From Herbaspirillum robiniae (lineage in GTDB: Bacteria > Pseudomonadota > Gammaproteobacteria > Burkholderiales > Burkholderiaceae_D), in contig NZ_NJGU01000005.1 in the NCBI RefSeq assembly GCF_002213415.1, forward strand, positions 248,001-312,000: a stretch of DNA of 64,000 nucleotides. The letters run 5' to 3'. Shown here in pieces: positions 38,898 through 48,686 of this stretch; the first letter of the stretch is position 1; each line of letters opens with the position of its first letter. A model generated the notes under the pieces. It was not told the DNA's origin. It searched no databases and saw only the letters and a program-made list of their open reading frames with translations. A program made the position numbers and the translations under genes.

Positions 38898-39746
38898 CTA
38901 GCGAGCAATAATTCTGGCTTCGCTTTCACGCCCTTTCAAAGCGCGTAGCATCTTCGCCCGCTCATCCTTATTAGCCGTTCGAATTTCTTGCTTTAATGTC
39001 CATATTTTCTTATGCCTTGAATTAGGCAAGAGAACTTGCTCGTTGGAAACAATAACTCCTGTAACCGTTTTTGCAGAGTATGGTGCGAACGTTTTGGACT
39101 TTTTCTCCTTCGTCTTAAAGCCATGCCGCCTTATAACACCGCGAACTTTGGCTAAAAACTCCTTCGTCGCCCCTGGGCCTGACACCGTGACATCATCTAC
39201 ATAAAGTGTCATTCTATTTCCAGCCGAGGAGGCAAGTCTTGCGATCTCGTCAAACATTGGCAGCGCAGCAAAAAAGGCAACTCTCCCGCCTAACGGGCTC
39301 CCAGTTGGGAGATGCTGCTTATAGCAGCAAATGTCTGCCAAAATCCCAGCCACATCCTTCGCACAACGAAATTCAGTCACGAACATATTCCAAACCATGT
39401 AGTGCGTGGTACTAGGATAGAACTTTGAAATGTCGGTTTTGGCGAGTAGATGAGGGCCTATATGCTGACGAGCGTTATCTACATACGAGCGACCTTTTTG
39501 AGAAAAGACATACTCTGGAAGATCTATCCGAGATAACAAGTCACTGATTCTTTTGTGCACACTCTCCAGCCACCCAATCGGTTGCTGAATCTCACGGCCA
39601 GTTTCAGTCATCCACACACGATAACTTTTAGGATTGAGTAATCTATCCAAACAATCTAGGTCGATGCCTAGAAGCTCCGCTAATTTGCCTTTCCCTAGCA
39701 AACCATAGAGAGGCGATTGATTTAACGAGTAACGCACTTTAGCCAT
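38898..39746 (-). CDS. Retron reverse transcriptase
   Basis: A 282-aa reverse transcriptase. Retron-specific motifs are NAxxH (NARQH, residues 91-95) and VTG (228-230). Catalytic residues are motif A TDISKFYPS (104-112) and YVDD (182-185). Motif B is unusual: LPTGSPLGGRVAFFA (147-161) instead of the common GAPTSP form. The length equals a bare retron RT with no fused domain. It should copy a structured RNA into branched msDNA. The ATG at 39746 overlaps the XRE gene by 8 nt. The frame is open upstream to 39779, but that start has no ribosome site. Retron is much better supported than group II intron or DGR because the maturase, template repeat and accessory genes of those are absent. Confidence 0.92.
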   Translation of the reverse strand: MAKVRYSLNQSPLYGLLGKGKLAELLGIDLDCLDRLLNPKSYRVWMTETGREIQQPIGWLESVHKRISDLLSRIDLPEYVFSQKGRSYVDNARQHIGPHLLAKTDISKFYPSTTHYMVWNMFVTEFRCAKDVAGILADICCYKQHLPTGSPLGGRVAFFAALPMFDEIARLASSAGNRMTLYVDDVTVSGPGATKEFLAKVRGVIRRHGFKTKEKKSKTFAPYSAKTVTGVIVSNEQVLLPNSRHKKIWTLKQEIRTANKDERAKMLRALKGRESEARIIAR

Positions 39747-40044
39747 GTGACAAAGCGTCCTTCTCATCAATCCACTCAAGTAACCTCAGAATTTTGTCTG
39801 CCGCGGCTACACGCAATTTTTCACTGGGACGTCGTTCGTTGCTCATCTGCTCTGAAAAAAGCAAGATAGATGACACAGGCATCTTAAAGAGCTGGGAATA
39901 TTTTTCGAGTAAATCCATTCCTGGCGCCTTCACGCCTTTTTCGATTTCACTCAGATAGGAATTGGAGACGCCAAGCTGCTTAGCCAACTCAATTTGCTTC
40001 AACTGATGATAGGTTCTGAGCAACCGAAGGGCTCGGTTCAACAT
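39739..40044 (-). CDS. XRE-family helix-turn-helix protein of the retron
   Basis: A 101-aa protein with a Cro/C1-type domain (residues 5-62; QIELAKQLGVSNSYLSEIEKGVKAPGMDLLEKYSQLFKMPVSSIL) and a short C-terminal helix (PSEKLRVAAADKILRLLEWID). AAGGA precedes the ATG. It overlaps the RT gene by 8 nt. It could repress the retron promoter through the 31-bp palindrome at 40511-40541, or be part of the msDNA-RT complex; both roles are inference. Confidence 0.9.
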   Translation of the reverse strand: MLNRALRLLRTYHQLKQIELAKQLGVSNSYLSEIEKGVKAPGMDLLEKYSQLFKMPVSSILLFSEQMSNERRPSEKLRVAAADKILRLLEWIDEKDALSHG

Positions 40045-40075
40045 GATAGTCCTTAAAAATAAGAGAGGTGCGAGC

Positions 40076-40219
40076 TCATTTGAAGTGGTCGATAAGGCGG
40101 ACGACCAAGCTAATTAAATTCAAAACAAAAGCTGCTGCCTTGAAAGTGCCTGGACGCTTGAACCACGAACTCTTCTTACGTACTCGCCCCTGCCGCTGGG
40201 AGGTTTTAAGGTCACGCAT
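40076..40219 (-). CDS. Candidate small cationic peptide (47 aa)
   Basis: A 47-aa gene with AAGGAG five nucleotides before its ATG. The product has a strongly basic first half (SQRQGRVRKKSSWFKRPGTF) and a hydrophobic second half (AAAFVLNLISLVVRLIDHF), a composition seen in membrane-active peptides. It lies between the structured leader RNA and the XRE gene, 31 nt before the latter. A 10-bp hairpin (40228-40276) covers part of its ribosome site, so translation may be controlled. No family recognised; the product could alternatively be absent if the region is only RNA. Confidence 0.5.
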   Translation of the reverse strand: MRDLKTSQRQGRVRKKSSWFKRPGTFKAAAFVLNLISLVVRLIDHFK

Positions 40220-40228
40220 GTGATCTCC

Positions 40229-40480
40229 TTGGTTATGCCATCAACAGGATGTCGATGACCGTCGTCCATAACCAAGCAAAGCTAACGGCAGGTTCTCCTC
40301 TCTTACCCGTAATGCATGTTCGGGGTCGTCCCGAACATGCTCGCCTTCGGCGGCATATTGATCATCATGACATCGCAGGATGAGCGGCATGCGCTGAAAA
40401 CGAAATAGAGCCAAAACGCAGCTCCACGAACCGCGATCGCGGTCCACATAACAACGGTTGTACTTTGCTAACCTCAACAC
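40229..40480 (-). ncRNA. Candidate retron msr-msd RNA
   Basis: A leader of about 200-250 nt directly downstream of the retron promoter and free of a convincing gene. Structure seen: GAGGTTAGC near the 5' end (40474-40467), matching the TTAGC context of branching guanosines; a palindrome ACCGCGATCGCGGT; an 11-bp perfect stem GCATGTTCGGG/CCCGAACATGC (40314-40340); a second TTAGC (40281-40285); and a 10-bp stem CTTGGTTATG/CATAACCAAG (40228-40276). AGCAAAG (40463-40469) and CTTTGCT (40275-40281) could be the a1/a2 pair enclosing about 195 nt. Boundaries are uncertain. Confidence 0.5.
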
Positions 40481-40482
40481 GA

Positions 40483-40511
40483 ATACTACGAAAATCGTTT
40501 TGAAAATGCAA
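40483..40511 (-). promoter_or_regulatory. Retron operon promoter
   Basis: -35 TTGCAT (40506-40511), 17-bp spacer, -10 TAGTAT (40483-40488). It predicts a start near 40476, just before GAGGTTAGC. The -35 touches the palindrome that may bind the XRE protein. Confidence 0.6.
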
Positions 40512-40541
40512 TATTTATTTCGCTAATAGCGAAATAAATAT
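40511..40541. promoter_or_regulatory. 31-bp palindrome, candidate XRE operator
   Basis: ATATTTATTTCGCT, 3-bp centre, AGCGAAATAAATAT: perfect 14-bp arms. It sits between the retron promoter and the divergent gene at 40638, so it could control both. The rest of 40542-40637 shows a GGGGGA ribosome site for the rightward gene. Confidence 0.6.
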
Positions 40542-40637
40542 GCAGATTTACGTATTTCACGATCGGTAAGTGATGAGCTCTCCTACGCATTTCGATGATC
40601 TGCTACGATTCACCCTTATTGCCTGGGGGATACATAC

Positions 40638-41276
40638 ATGAAATGTCACGTTGTTACGCTAGTCGCTGCAGCCACCGTTCTGTCAGTCACGCAATCTGCG
40701 AACGCTGGTTCGCCGGCTGACAAGATCACTCAGCATTTCGCGGAGAACAAGGAAGCTTGCACGTTTATCGGGACGTTCCCGATCACCGTCTCTCCTGGCT
40801 CGCTGTCGCCTTCGGTGACGTCGATAATGAATGAAGATGTACCCGCGCAGATGCTCGCTTTAGAGAAGGCCGGGGTAGTAAAACGAAGTAAGGTGGCGAA
40901 AGTCATAAAGGCAGGAGCCGCTCAAGGCAAAGTTGAAATGATCAACTTTGACCTCACCGAACTTGGCGCCAAATACTTCGGCAACCGAGAAAGTGACATC
41001 GTGACCATGTCAGGTCTAAAACACGTGACTCGCCCTGAGCTGTGTTTTGCCACTCAAAAATTGATCAGCATCAAGAAAACAGATGAAGGCAAAACGGCTG
41101 ACGGGCGAAAAAAAGCAGTAGTCACCTATCAACTGACTATCACGCCTAATGACTGGGCCAAAGGAAAAGACATAAGTGACGCATTTCCCGAGATTCGTCG
41201 TTCATTGCAAAAATCTGGAAAAGATCTGAGCAGGACATTACTGAATGACGACGGTAAGTGGATCTTCGCGTTATAA
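40638..41276 (+). CDS. Secreted hypothetical protein in the island
   Basis: A 212-aa protein with a signal peptide cleaved near NAG (residues 1-23). The mature part has two cysteines (EACTFIG and ELCFATQ), is beta-rich and ends NDDGKWIFAL. I do not recognise the family. GGGGGA precedes the ATG. It is divergent from the retron operon and shares the region with the 31-bp palindrome. Its AT-rich composition fits the island. Confidence 0.7.
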   Translation: MKCHVVTLVAAATVLSVTQSANAGSPADKITQHFAENKEACTFIGTFPITVSPGSLSPSVTSIMNEDVPAQMLALEKAGVVKRSKVAKVIKAGAAQGKVEMINFDLTELGAKYFGNRESDIVTMSGLKHVTRPELCFATQKLISIKKTDEGKTADGRKKAVVTYQLTITPNDWAKGKDISDAFPEIRRSLQKSGKDLSRTLLNDDGKWIFAL

Positions 41277-41355
41277 GCCTAGCATTGCTCTGCGGCAGAA
41301 ATATCAGGCCTGTTGACCGCAGAGCCTGCGTTAAAAATGCGTATCTTATTCGTTA

Positions 41356-41607
41356 ATGATCGCCAACTTTGACCCAGTCCCTTCGACGCATCTATCGACC
41401 ATGGCAAAAACCATTCTTAATGGCGAAGTGGATCTTTCCCACGCATACCGGACTTTCGAACGCCTTCAACAAGAAAGCGGAGATATAGAGGGCATCTACT
41501 GGTACAAGGTAGCGTGCTTCGTGAAGGAATCAGAAGAAGCCCAAGCACGAGCGCTTGCTGCGAAAACATCCGTAGAAACGCAAAAACCTGTCGACGGCTC
41601 AAAATAG
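41356..41607 (+). CDS. Small hypothetical protein
   Basis: Up to 83 aa; a later ATG at 41401 would give 68 aa (MAKTILNGEVDLSHAYRTF...). Hydrophilic, mostly helical, no known motif. Neither start has a clear ribosome site, so it may not be expressed. Confidence 0.35.
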   Translation: MIANFDPVPSTHLSTMAKTILNGEVDLSHAYRTFERLQQESGDIEGIYWYKVACFVKESEEAQARALAAKTSVETQKPVDGSK

Positions 41608-41620
41608 TTTACGGTTTTCT

Positions 41621-41842
41621 TTACTGAGCCACTTTCGTTAGCTGCAACACAAGCAGGATTTCCGATCTGGATGTCTCGCTATTATTAGATCGAAAAAAAG
41701 ATGGCAAAAAGGAGAATCCAGTTCTCCCATAGGTCTCCTTATTTTCAGCTAGTCCACCCAAGACAATAATCTCGCCATCCGACAAGGACACGTTCGTCTG
41801 AACCTCACGCTTATTCAACGTCGGGCTACCGTTCACTGTTGA
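41621..41842 (-). pseudogene. C-terminal fragment of a secretin
   Basis: About 70 residues matching the end of the secretin pore domain (GspD/PilQ or filamentous-phage pIV type): SPTLNKREVQTNVSLSDGEIIVLGGL and a C-terminal EILLVLQLT. The 5' part is missing at the point where the IS21-type terminal repeats begin, so the insertion removed it. The host replicon could have been a filamentous phage or a secretion system; not resolvable here. Confidence 0.65.
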
Positions 41843-41898
41843 ATTGCATCCAAAACTGACCCACTTAACCCCATAAATTGCATCCAAAGTTGACCCAC
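41843..41898. repeat. IS21-type terminal repeats
   Basis: ATTGCATCCAAAACTGACCCAC (41843-41864, written in two parts if quoted) and a 20/22 identical copy at 41877-41898, in direct orientation 34 bp apart. Multiple terminal repeats of this kind mark an IS21-family end just upstream of istA. Confidence 0.6.
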
Positions 41899-41942
41899 GT
41901 TTAAGACACAATCCTGCTCAAGACAGCGAGCAGGAGATCGGA

Positions 41943-42380
41943 GTGATAGACGTGGTATTACTTGGAATCATTCGGCGCTGGTACATCAGAGATCGCGTCT
42001 CGATCAGGGAGATAGCCCGCAGGCTAGACATCTCCCGAAATACTGTTCGCCGCTACATTCGATCCGAAGCGGCCGAGCCCTCCTACGCCAGCAGGCAATC
42101 AGCGAGTTCGCTTGATGAATACGCCCCCAAGCTCTCAGCCTGGCTAGTCTCAGAATCCGCAAAGTCACGCAAGCAACGCAAAACGCTTAAACAGATGTTT
42201 CTCGACTTGAGAACCCTCGGCTACGAGGGCTCCTATGACCGCGTGGCGGCATTCGGACGAGAGTGGAAGGTGGGTCAAATGGAGAGGGTCAAATCTGCGA
42301 GCAAATCAACAGATCTACCACATCCATGCCGCGATAAAACTCAACGTCGAAAAGCGCCATCTTTATTTGCCGACAAATAA
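41943..42380 (+). pseudogene. istA: Truncated IS21-family transposase (IstA N-terminus)
   Basis: The first about 120 residues match IstA: an HTH of the form VSIREIARRLDISRNTVRRYIRS and YDRVAAFGREWKVGQMERVKSASKST. The catalytic DDE domain is missing; the last about 20 residues are unrelated and the frame stops at 42380. With the terminal repeats at 41843-41898 it is a dead IS remnant at the right end of the island. Confidence 0.8.
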
Positions 42381-42411
42381 TCTGCGTTGACCTTCGGTTG
42401 AACCTCAGCAT

Positions 42412-42444
42412 AAAAAAAGGGACTCCGATTTCTCGGAATCCCTT
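42412..42444 (-). terminator. Terminator of the tRNA(CAU) gene
   Basis: AAGGGACTCCGA/TCGGAATCCCTT with one mismatch; on the minus strand it is followed by seven T. It lies 8 nt past the tRNA CCA end. Confidence 0.7.
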
Positions 42445-42449
42445 TTAGA

Positions 42450-42531
<82 letters not shown>

Positions 42532-42532
42532 A

Positions 42533-42569
42533 AAAAATCAGCCGGCGATTTTAACATCCTCGCCGGCTG
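42533..42569 (-). terminator. Terminator of rpoD
   Basis: CAGCCGGCGA/TCGCCGGCTG (10-bp stem, 11-nt loop) followed on the minus strand by ATTTTTT. It lies between rpoD and the tRNA, so the tRNA needs readthrough, processing or its own promoter. Confidence 0.75.
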
Positions 42570-42587
42570 GTTCTGACACCCGTTGGA

Positions 42588-45176
<2,589 letters not shown>

Positions 45177-45456
45177 AGAATCAACTGCCAATTGAGATAT
45201 CCACTCATTGCGCCAATCAAGTCATGCTAATGATGCAACTCCGGCACCGGCTTACCCGGTAGACTCCGGCTGCACGCGCAACGTTCCTTTTTGCCTATGC
45301 GGCCCTCAATCGCGGAAGACGGGCAGTTACGCCATTCCGGATCCGGCCTGCGGTTGCGCCGCTTGCCGGCATCGCTGCCCCGCTGCGTTGCGAGGCGTGA
45401 TGCATGAGCCGCCAGGTTGAGGATGCAAGAGCCATCCGACGGAACTAAAGCCCTAT

Positions 45457-45462
45457 AGTATA
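45457..45462 (-). promoter_or_regulatory. Candidate rpoD promoter (extended -10)
   Basis: TGCTATACT with -10 TATACT; the -35 is poor. A transcript would have a leader of about 270 nt. Apart from this and the hairpin below, the 45177-45665 gap shows nothing. Confidence 0.4.
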
Positions 45463-45635
45463 GCACAGATAAGGCCCTTTTCTTCCCGATCAAGTCGCCA
45501 ACGACGCCTATCGGGCGGGTAAATAACAGCAATTTGCGCCGCTTTACCGTTTCCGCCGATTTCCGACCATTTCCCGCATCCTCCGGGACCGGCCGCCGCC
45601 TTCATGCCGCGCCAGCCCGCCCCGTCCTTCCTGAT

Positions 45636-45660
45636 GCGCCGCCCTCCGACAGGACGGCGC
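45636..45660 (-). other. Hairpin after dnaG
   Basis: GCGCCGTCC/GGGCGGCGC 5 nt past the dnaG stop, with no T-run. It may be an RNA processing or attenuation site between dnaG and rpoD. Confidence 0.35.
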
Positions 45661-45665
45661 AGTGA

Positions 45666-47468
45666 TCATCCCGCCATCGCCGCGCCGGGCTGGCGCTTGA
45701 GCACTTCCTTGCTCTGCATCAGCTCACGGTAGCGGTTGCGCTCCTCCTCGGTACGGAGATTGGAGGCCACCAGGACCTGCATCTCCTCCTCGATCGCGCG
45801 AATCTTGCTCTGGCGTATGGCGCCGGCCATTTCGGCGCGCACCACGTCGAATTCGGATTCCGACTCGGACGCGATCTCGGCGATCATCGAATCGAACTCG
45901 GGCCCGGCCTCGCGCAGGTGCTCGACCAGGCTGGCGAAATTGGCCTGCTCGCCCATGCTTTGCGCCGCGCCCACCAGGAAGCTCAGCATCTCGGCGCGGT
46001 CCGGCGCGATGCTGGCGACCGCCTGCAGCGCTTCGGCGTCAAGATCCGCGGACAGCTGCGGATGAGCCACCAGCAGCCGCATGATCTGCCGCTCCAGACC
46101 GGCCGGCGCGGTGCGCTTGGCGCGCGGCGGCGCGGCCCTGAGGCGCGCGACCGGCTTTTCCAGTTCGAATAATGCTTCGATCTCGGCCGGGGTTGACTGC
46201 GTGGCCTGCGCCACGCTGCGCACGATCTGCAATCGCAGCGAAGAAGCCGGCAAGGCCTGCAGCATCGGCTTGGCCGCGAACTGCGCGTGCGCGCGACCCT
46301 CGGGCGTGCGCAGGTCGTTCTCGCCGATGATCTCGCGCAGCAGGAACTGCGACAGCGGCAGCGCTTCGCGGATCTGCTCCTCGAACGCCGGCGCGCCCAT
46401 TTCGCGCACATAGCTGTCGGGGTCGTGCTCCTTGGGCAGGAACAGGAACTTGATGGTCTTGTTGTCCGAGGCGTGCGGCAGGCAGGCCTCCAGCGCGCGG
46501 CGCGCGGCGCGGCGGCCGGCGTTGTCGCCGTCGAAGCTGAAGATCACCTGGTCGGTCTGGCGCAGCAGCTTTTGCACATGCACCGGCGTGCAGGCTGTGC
46601 CCAGCGTGGCCACGGCCTGCGGGAAGCCCAGCTGCGCCAGCGCCACCACGTCCATGTAACCTTCGGTCACCAGCGCGTAACCGGCCTCACGGATCGCCTG
46701 TCGCGCTTCGAACAGCCCGTACAGCTCGCTACCCTTCTGAAATAACGGCGTTTCCGGCGAGTTCAAGTACTTGGGCTCGCCGCCGTCCATCACGCGACCG
46801 CCGAAACCGATGACCTGGCCCTTGGTATTGCGGATGGGGAACATCACGCGGCCGCGGAAACGGTCGTAGCGCTTGCGGCGGCCGCCGGCTCCGCTCTCTT
46901 CTTCGCTCTTGTCGATCACCAGGCCTGATTCGACCAGGGCCTCGTTCTCGTACTCCGGAAACACTTCGCGCAGACTGTCCCACTCATCAGGCGAATAGCC
47001 GAGCCCGAAACGCGCGGCGATCTCGCCGGTCAGGCCGCGTCCCTTGAGATAACCGATGGCCGGCTGCGCCGAGCGCAGCTGCGCCCGGTAGAAATCGTTG
47101 GCGCGCGACATGACGTCGGACAGCGCCATGCTCTTGGCCTGCTTTTCCTGGCGCTGGGCCAGGGGAATGTTGTCTTCGCGCTCGGGCACCACCATGCCCA
47201 CGCCCTGGGCCAGATCCTTGACGGCCTCCACGAAGCCCATGCCGGAATACTCGATCAGGAAGCTGATCGCGGTGCCGTGCGCGCCGCAGCCGAAGCAGTG
47301 ATAGAACTGCTTGGTCGGGCTGACGGTGAAGCTGGGGGATTTTTCGTTGTGGAAGGGGCACAGGCCCATGAAGTTGGCGCCGCCCTTCTTCAACTGCACG
47401 AAGCGGCCCACCACGTCGACGATGTCGACGCGGTTCAGGAGATCCTGGATGAATGACTGTGGAATCAC
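45666..47468 (-). CDS. dnaG: DNA primase
   Basis: A 600-aa primase. The CHC2 zinc site is at the N-terminus (CPFHNEKSPSF ... FYHCFGCGAHG), followed by the RNA polymerase domain with the TOPRIM core (LVTEGYMDVVALAQLGF and FSFDGDNAGRRAA) and a C-terminal helicase-binding helical domain. It makes primers for replication with DnaB. It belongs to the rpsU-yqeY-dnaG-rpoD macromolecular synthesis cluster. Confidence 0.97.
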   Translation of the reverse strand: MIPQSFIQDLLNRVDIVDVVGRFVQLKKGGANFMGLCPFHNEKSPSFTVSPTKQFYHCFGCGAHGTAISFLIEYSGMGFVEAVKDLAQGVGMVVPEREDNIPLAQRQEKQAKSMALSDVMSRANDFYRAQLRSAQPAIGYLKGRGLTGEIAARFGLGYSPDEWDSLREVFPEYENEALVESGLVIDKSEEESGAGGRRKRYDRFRGRVMFPIRNTKGQVIGFGGRVMDGGEPKYLNSPETPLFQKGSELYGLFEARQAIREAGYALVTEGYMDVVALAQLGFPQAVATLGTACTPVHVQKLLRQTDQVIFSFDGDNAGRRAARRALEACLPHASDNKTIKFLFLPKEHDPDSYVREMGAPAFEEQIREALPLSQFLLREIIGENDLRTPEGRAHAQFAAKPMLQALPASSLRLQIVRSVAQATQSTPAEIEALFELEKPVARLRAAPPRAKRTAPAGLERQIMRLLVAHPQLSADLDAEALQAVASIAPDRAEMLSFLVGAAQSMGEQANFASLVEHLREAGPEFDSMIAEIASESESEFDVVRAEMAGAIRQSKIRAIEEEMQVLVASNLRTEEERNRYRELMQSKEVLKRQPGAAMAG

Positions 47469-47508
47469 CTTGGCGAAACAGTCCGGTGCGCGAAAGCGGG
47501 AAGACGGA

Positions 47509-47955
47509 TCAGGAAGCCAGCGCGGCCTTGACCAGCGCCGACACCGCGGTCATGTCCGCACGGCCGGCCAGCTTGGGCTTCAACACGCCCATCACCTTGC
47601 CCATGTCCTGGGGACCTGCGGCGCCGGTGGCGGCCACGGCGGCCTGCACTTCGGCCTTGATTTCGTCTTCCGACAGGCCTGCAGGCATGTAGGCTTCCAG
47701 CACGACCAGCTCGGCCTTCTCAATGTCGGCCAGGTCCTGGCGACCACCGGCTTCGAACTGGGAAATGGAATCCTTGCGCTGCTTGACCATCTTGTCGATG
47801 ATGGCCAGCACCAGGGCGTCGGTCAGCTCGACGCGCTCATCAACTTCCTTTTGCTTCATCGCGGCCGTCAGCAGACGGATGGTGCCCAGCTTGCCGGTGT
47901 CCTTGGCGCGCATGGCGGCCTTCATGTCTTCCGTGATTTGCTCTTTCAAACCCAT
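47509..47955 (-). CDS. yqeY: GatB/YqeY domain protein
   Basis: A 148-aa helical protein, MGLKEQITEDMKAAMRAKDTGKLGTIRLLTAAMKQKEVDER..., the YqeY family. It resembles the tail of amidotransferase GatB, but its own role is unknown. Its position between rpsU and dnaG is conserved in betaproteobacteria. The ATG at 47955 is used; an in-frame ATG at 48027 would add a non-conserved basic stretch. Confidence 0.93.
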   Translation of the reverse strand: MGLKEQITEDMKAAMRAKDTGKLGTIRLLTAAMKQKEVDERVELTDALVLAIIDKMVKQRKDSISQFEAGGRQDLADIEKAELVVLEAYMPAGLSEDEIKAEVQAAVAATGAAGPQDMGKVMGVLKPKLAGRADMTAVSALVKAALAS

Positions 47956-48221
47956 TAGGTGCTCCGAAGATGAGGTGGATGTCGTTCTGGCGTGCCGCCG
48001 GCGCCTTCGCCCGCCATGGCCGGACAAGCGGCAAAGCGGCAGGACGGCGCGGCGACAATACAGGAATGCCGATGTTGCCGATCCTTAAGATCGTAGAACA
48101 TAGATGTGCTTATCGCCAGTACCTCGCTTGCCCCCGCTTGATACATATGCGGCCGCGCCCCGGAAAATCCAGGCGGGGCGGCGCAGACATCCCGGCGCCG
48201 GCAAAAACGATTTCGACGAAA

Positions 48222-48260
48222 ATGCGAAAACCCGCTGCGGACCAACACCGGAGCGGGTTT
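48222..48260 (-). terminator. Possible terminator/attenuator after rpsU
   Basis: AAACCCGCT/AGCGGGTTT with a 15-nt loop, followed on the minus strand by TTTTCGCATTTT. Ribosomal S21 is needed in excess over primase, so partial termination here makes sense. The rest of 47956-48221 shows nothing clear. Confidence 0.5.
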
Positions 48261-48295
48261 GCACATCAGCCGCACGAGCGCGCGGCGAGAAATTC

Positions 48296-48508
48296 TTAGT
48301 ACAGCTTCTTCGGCAGCTGTTGGCTGCGGATGCGCTTGTAGTGACGCTTCACAGCAGCGGCCAGCTTGCGCTTGCGCTCAGCGGTCGGCTTTTCATAAAA
48401 CTCGCGTGCGCGCAGTTCGGTCAGCAGACCAGTCTTTTCAATGGTGCGCTTGAAGCGGCGCATTGCGACTTCGAACGGCTCGTTTTCTTTAACACGAATA
48501 GTGGTCAT
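48296..48508 (-). CDS. rpsU: 30S ribosomal protein S21
   Basis: A 70-aa basic protein, [29 protein letters not shown]..., full-length S21 with the Arg/Lys-rich tail [17 protein letters not shown]. It is the first gene of the macromolecular synthesis cluster and has its own promoter. Confidence 0.97.
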   Translation of the reverse strand: MTTIRVKENEPFEVAMRRFKRTIEKTGLLTELRAREFYEKPTAERKRKLAAAVKRHYKRIRSQQLPKKLY

Positions 48509-48586
48509 TTAATTCAAACCAAAAAGGTTAGGCTGGATTAGCAAAGAAAGCGATTCTATCAGACCGAAGCCCCGATTGGAAGGCCA

Positions 48587-48615
48587 AACGTAGCATTTTT
48601 TCCACCGGACGTCAA
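48587..48615 (-). promoter_or_regulatory. rpsU promoter
   Basis: -35 TTGACG (48610-48615), 17-bp spacer, extended -10 TGCTACGTT (TACGTT 48587-48592). Leader about 70 nt. Confidence 0.6.
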
Positions 48616-48686
48616 AAATCCGGATAAAAATCAATCGCTTAGCGAGGACAAGCTGAGACACTCCATGAACTGCCGTCGAATTCTTG

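Noticed and set aside
38898..39746. Group II intron maturase or diversity-generating retroelement RT
   Set aside because: No maturase or HNH domain, no template/variable repeat pair, and the retron NAxxH and VTG motifs are present.
40241..40480. 79-codon open frame over the retron leader
   Set aside because: No ribosome site or family resemblance, and it coincides with strong RNA stems; better explained as non-coding RNA.
42256..42275. GTGGGTCAA near the end of the istA fragment as an inverted IS end
   Set aside because: It is part of the conserved IstA coding sequence (WKVGQMERV), so the similarity to TTGACCCAC is coincidental.
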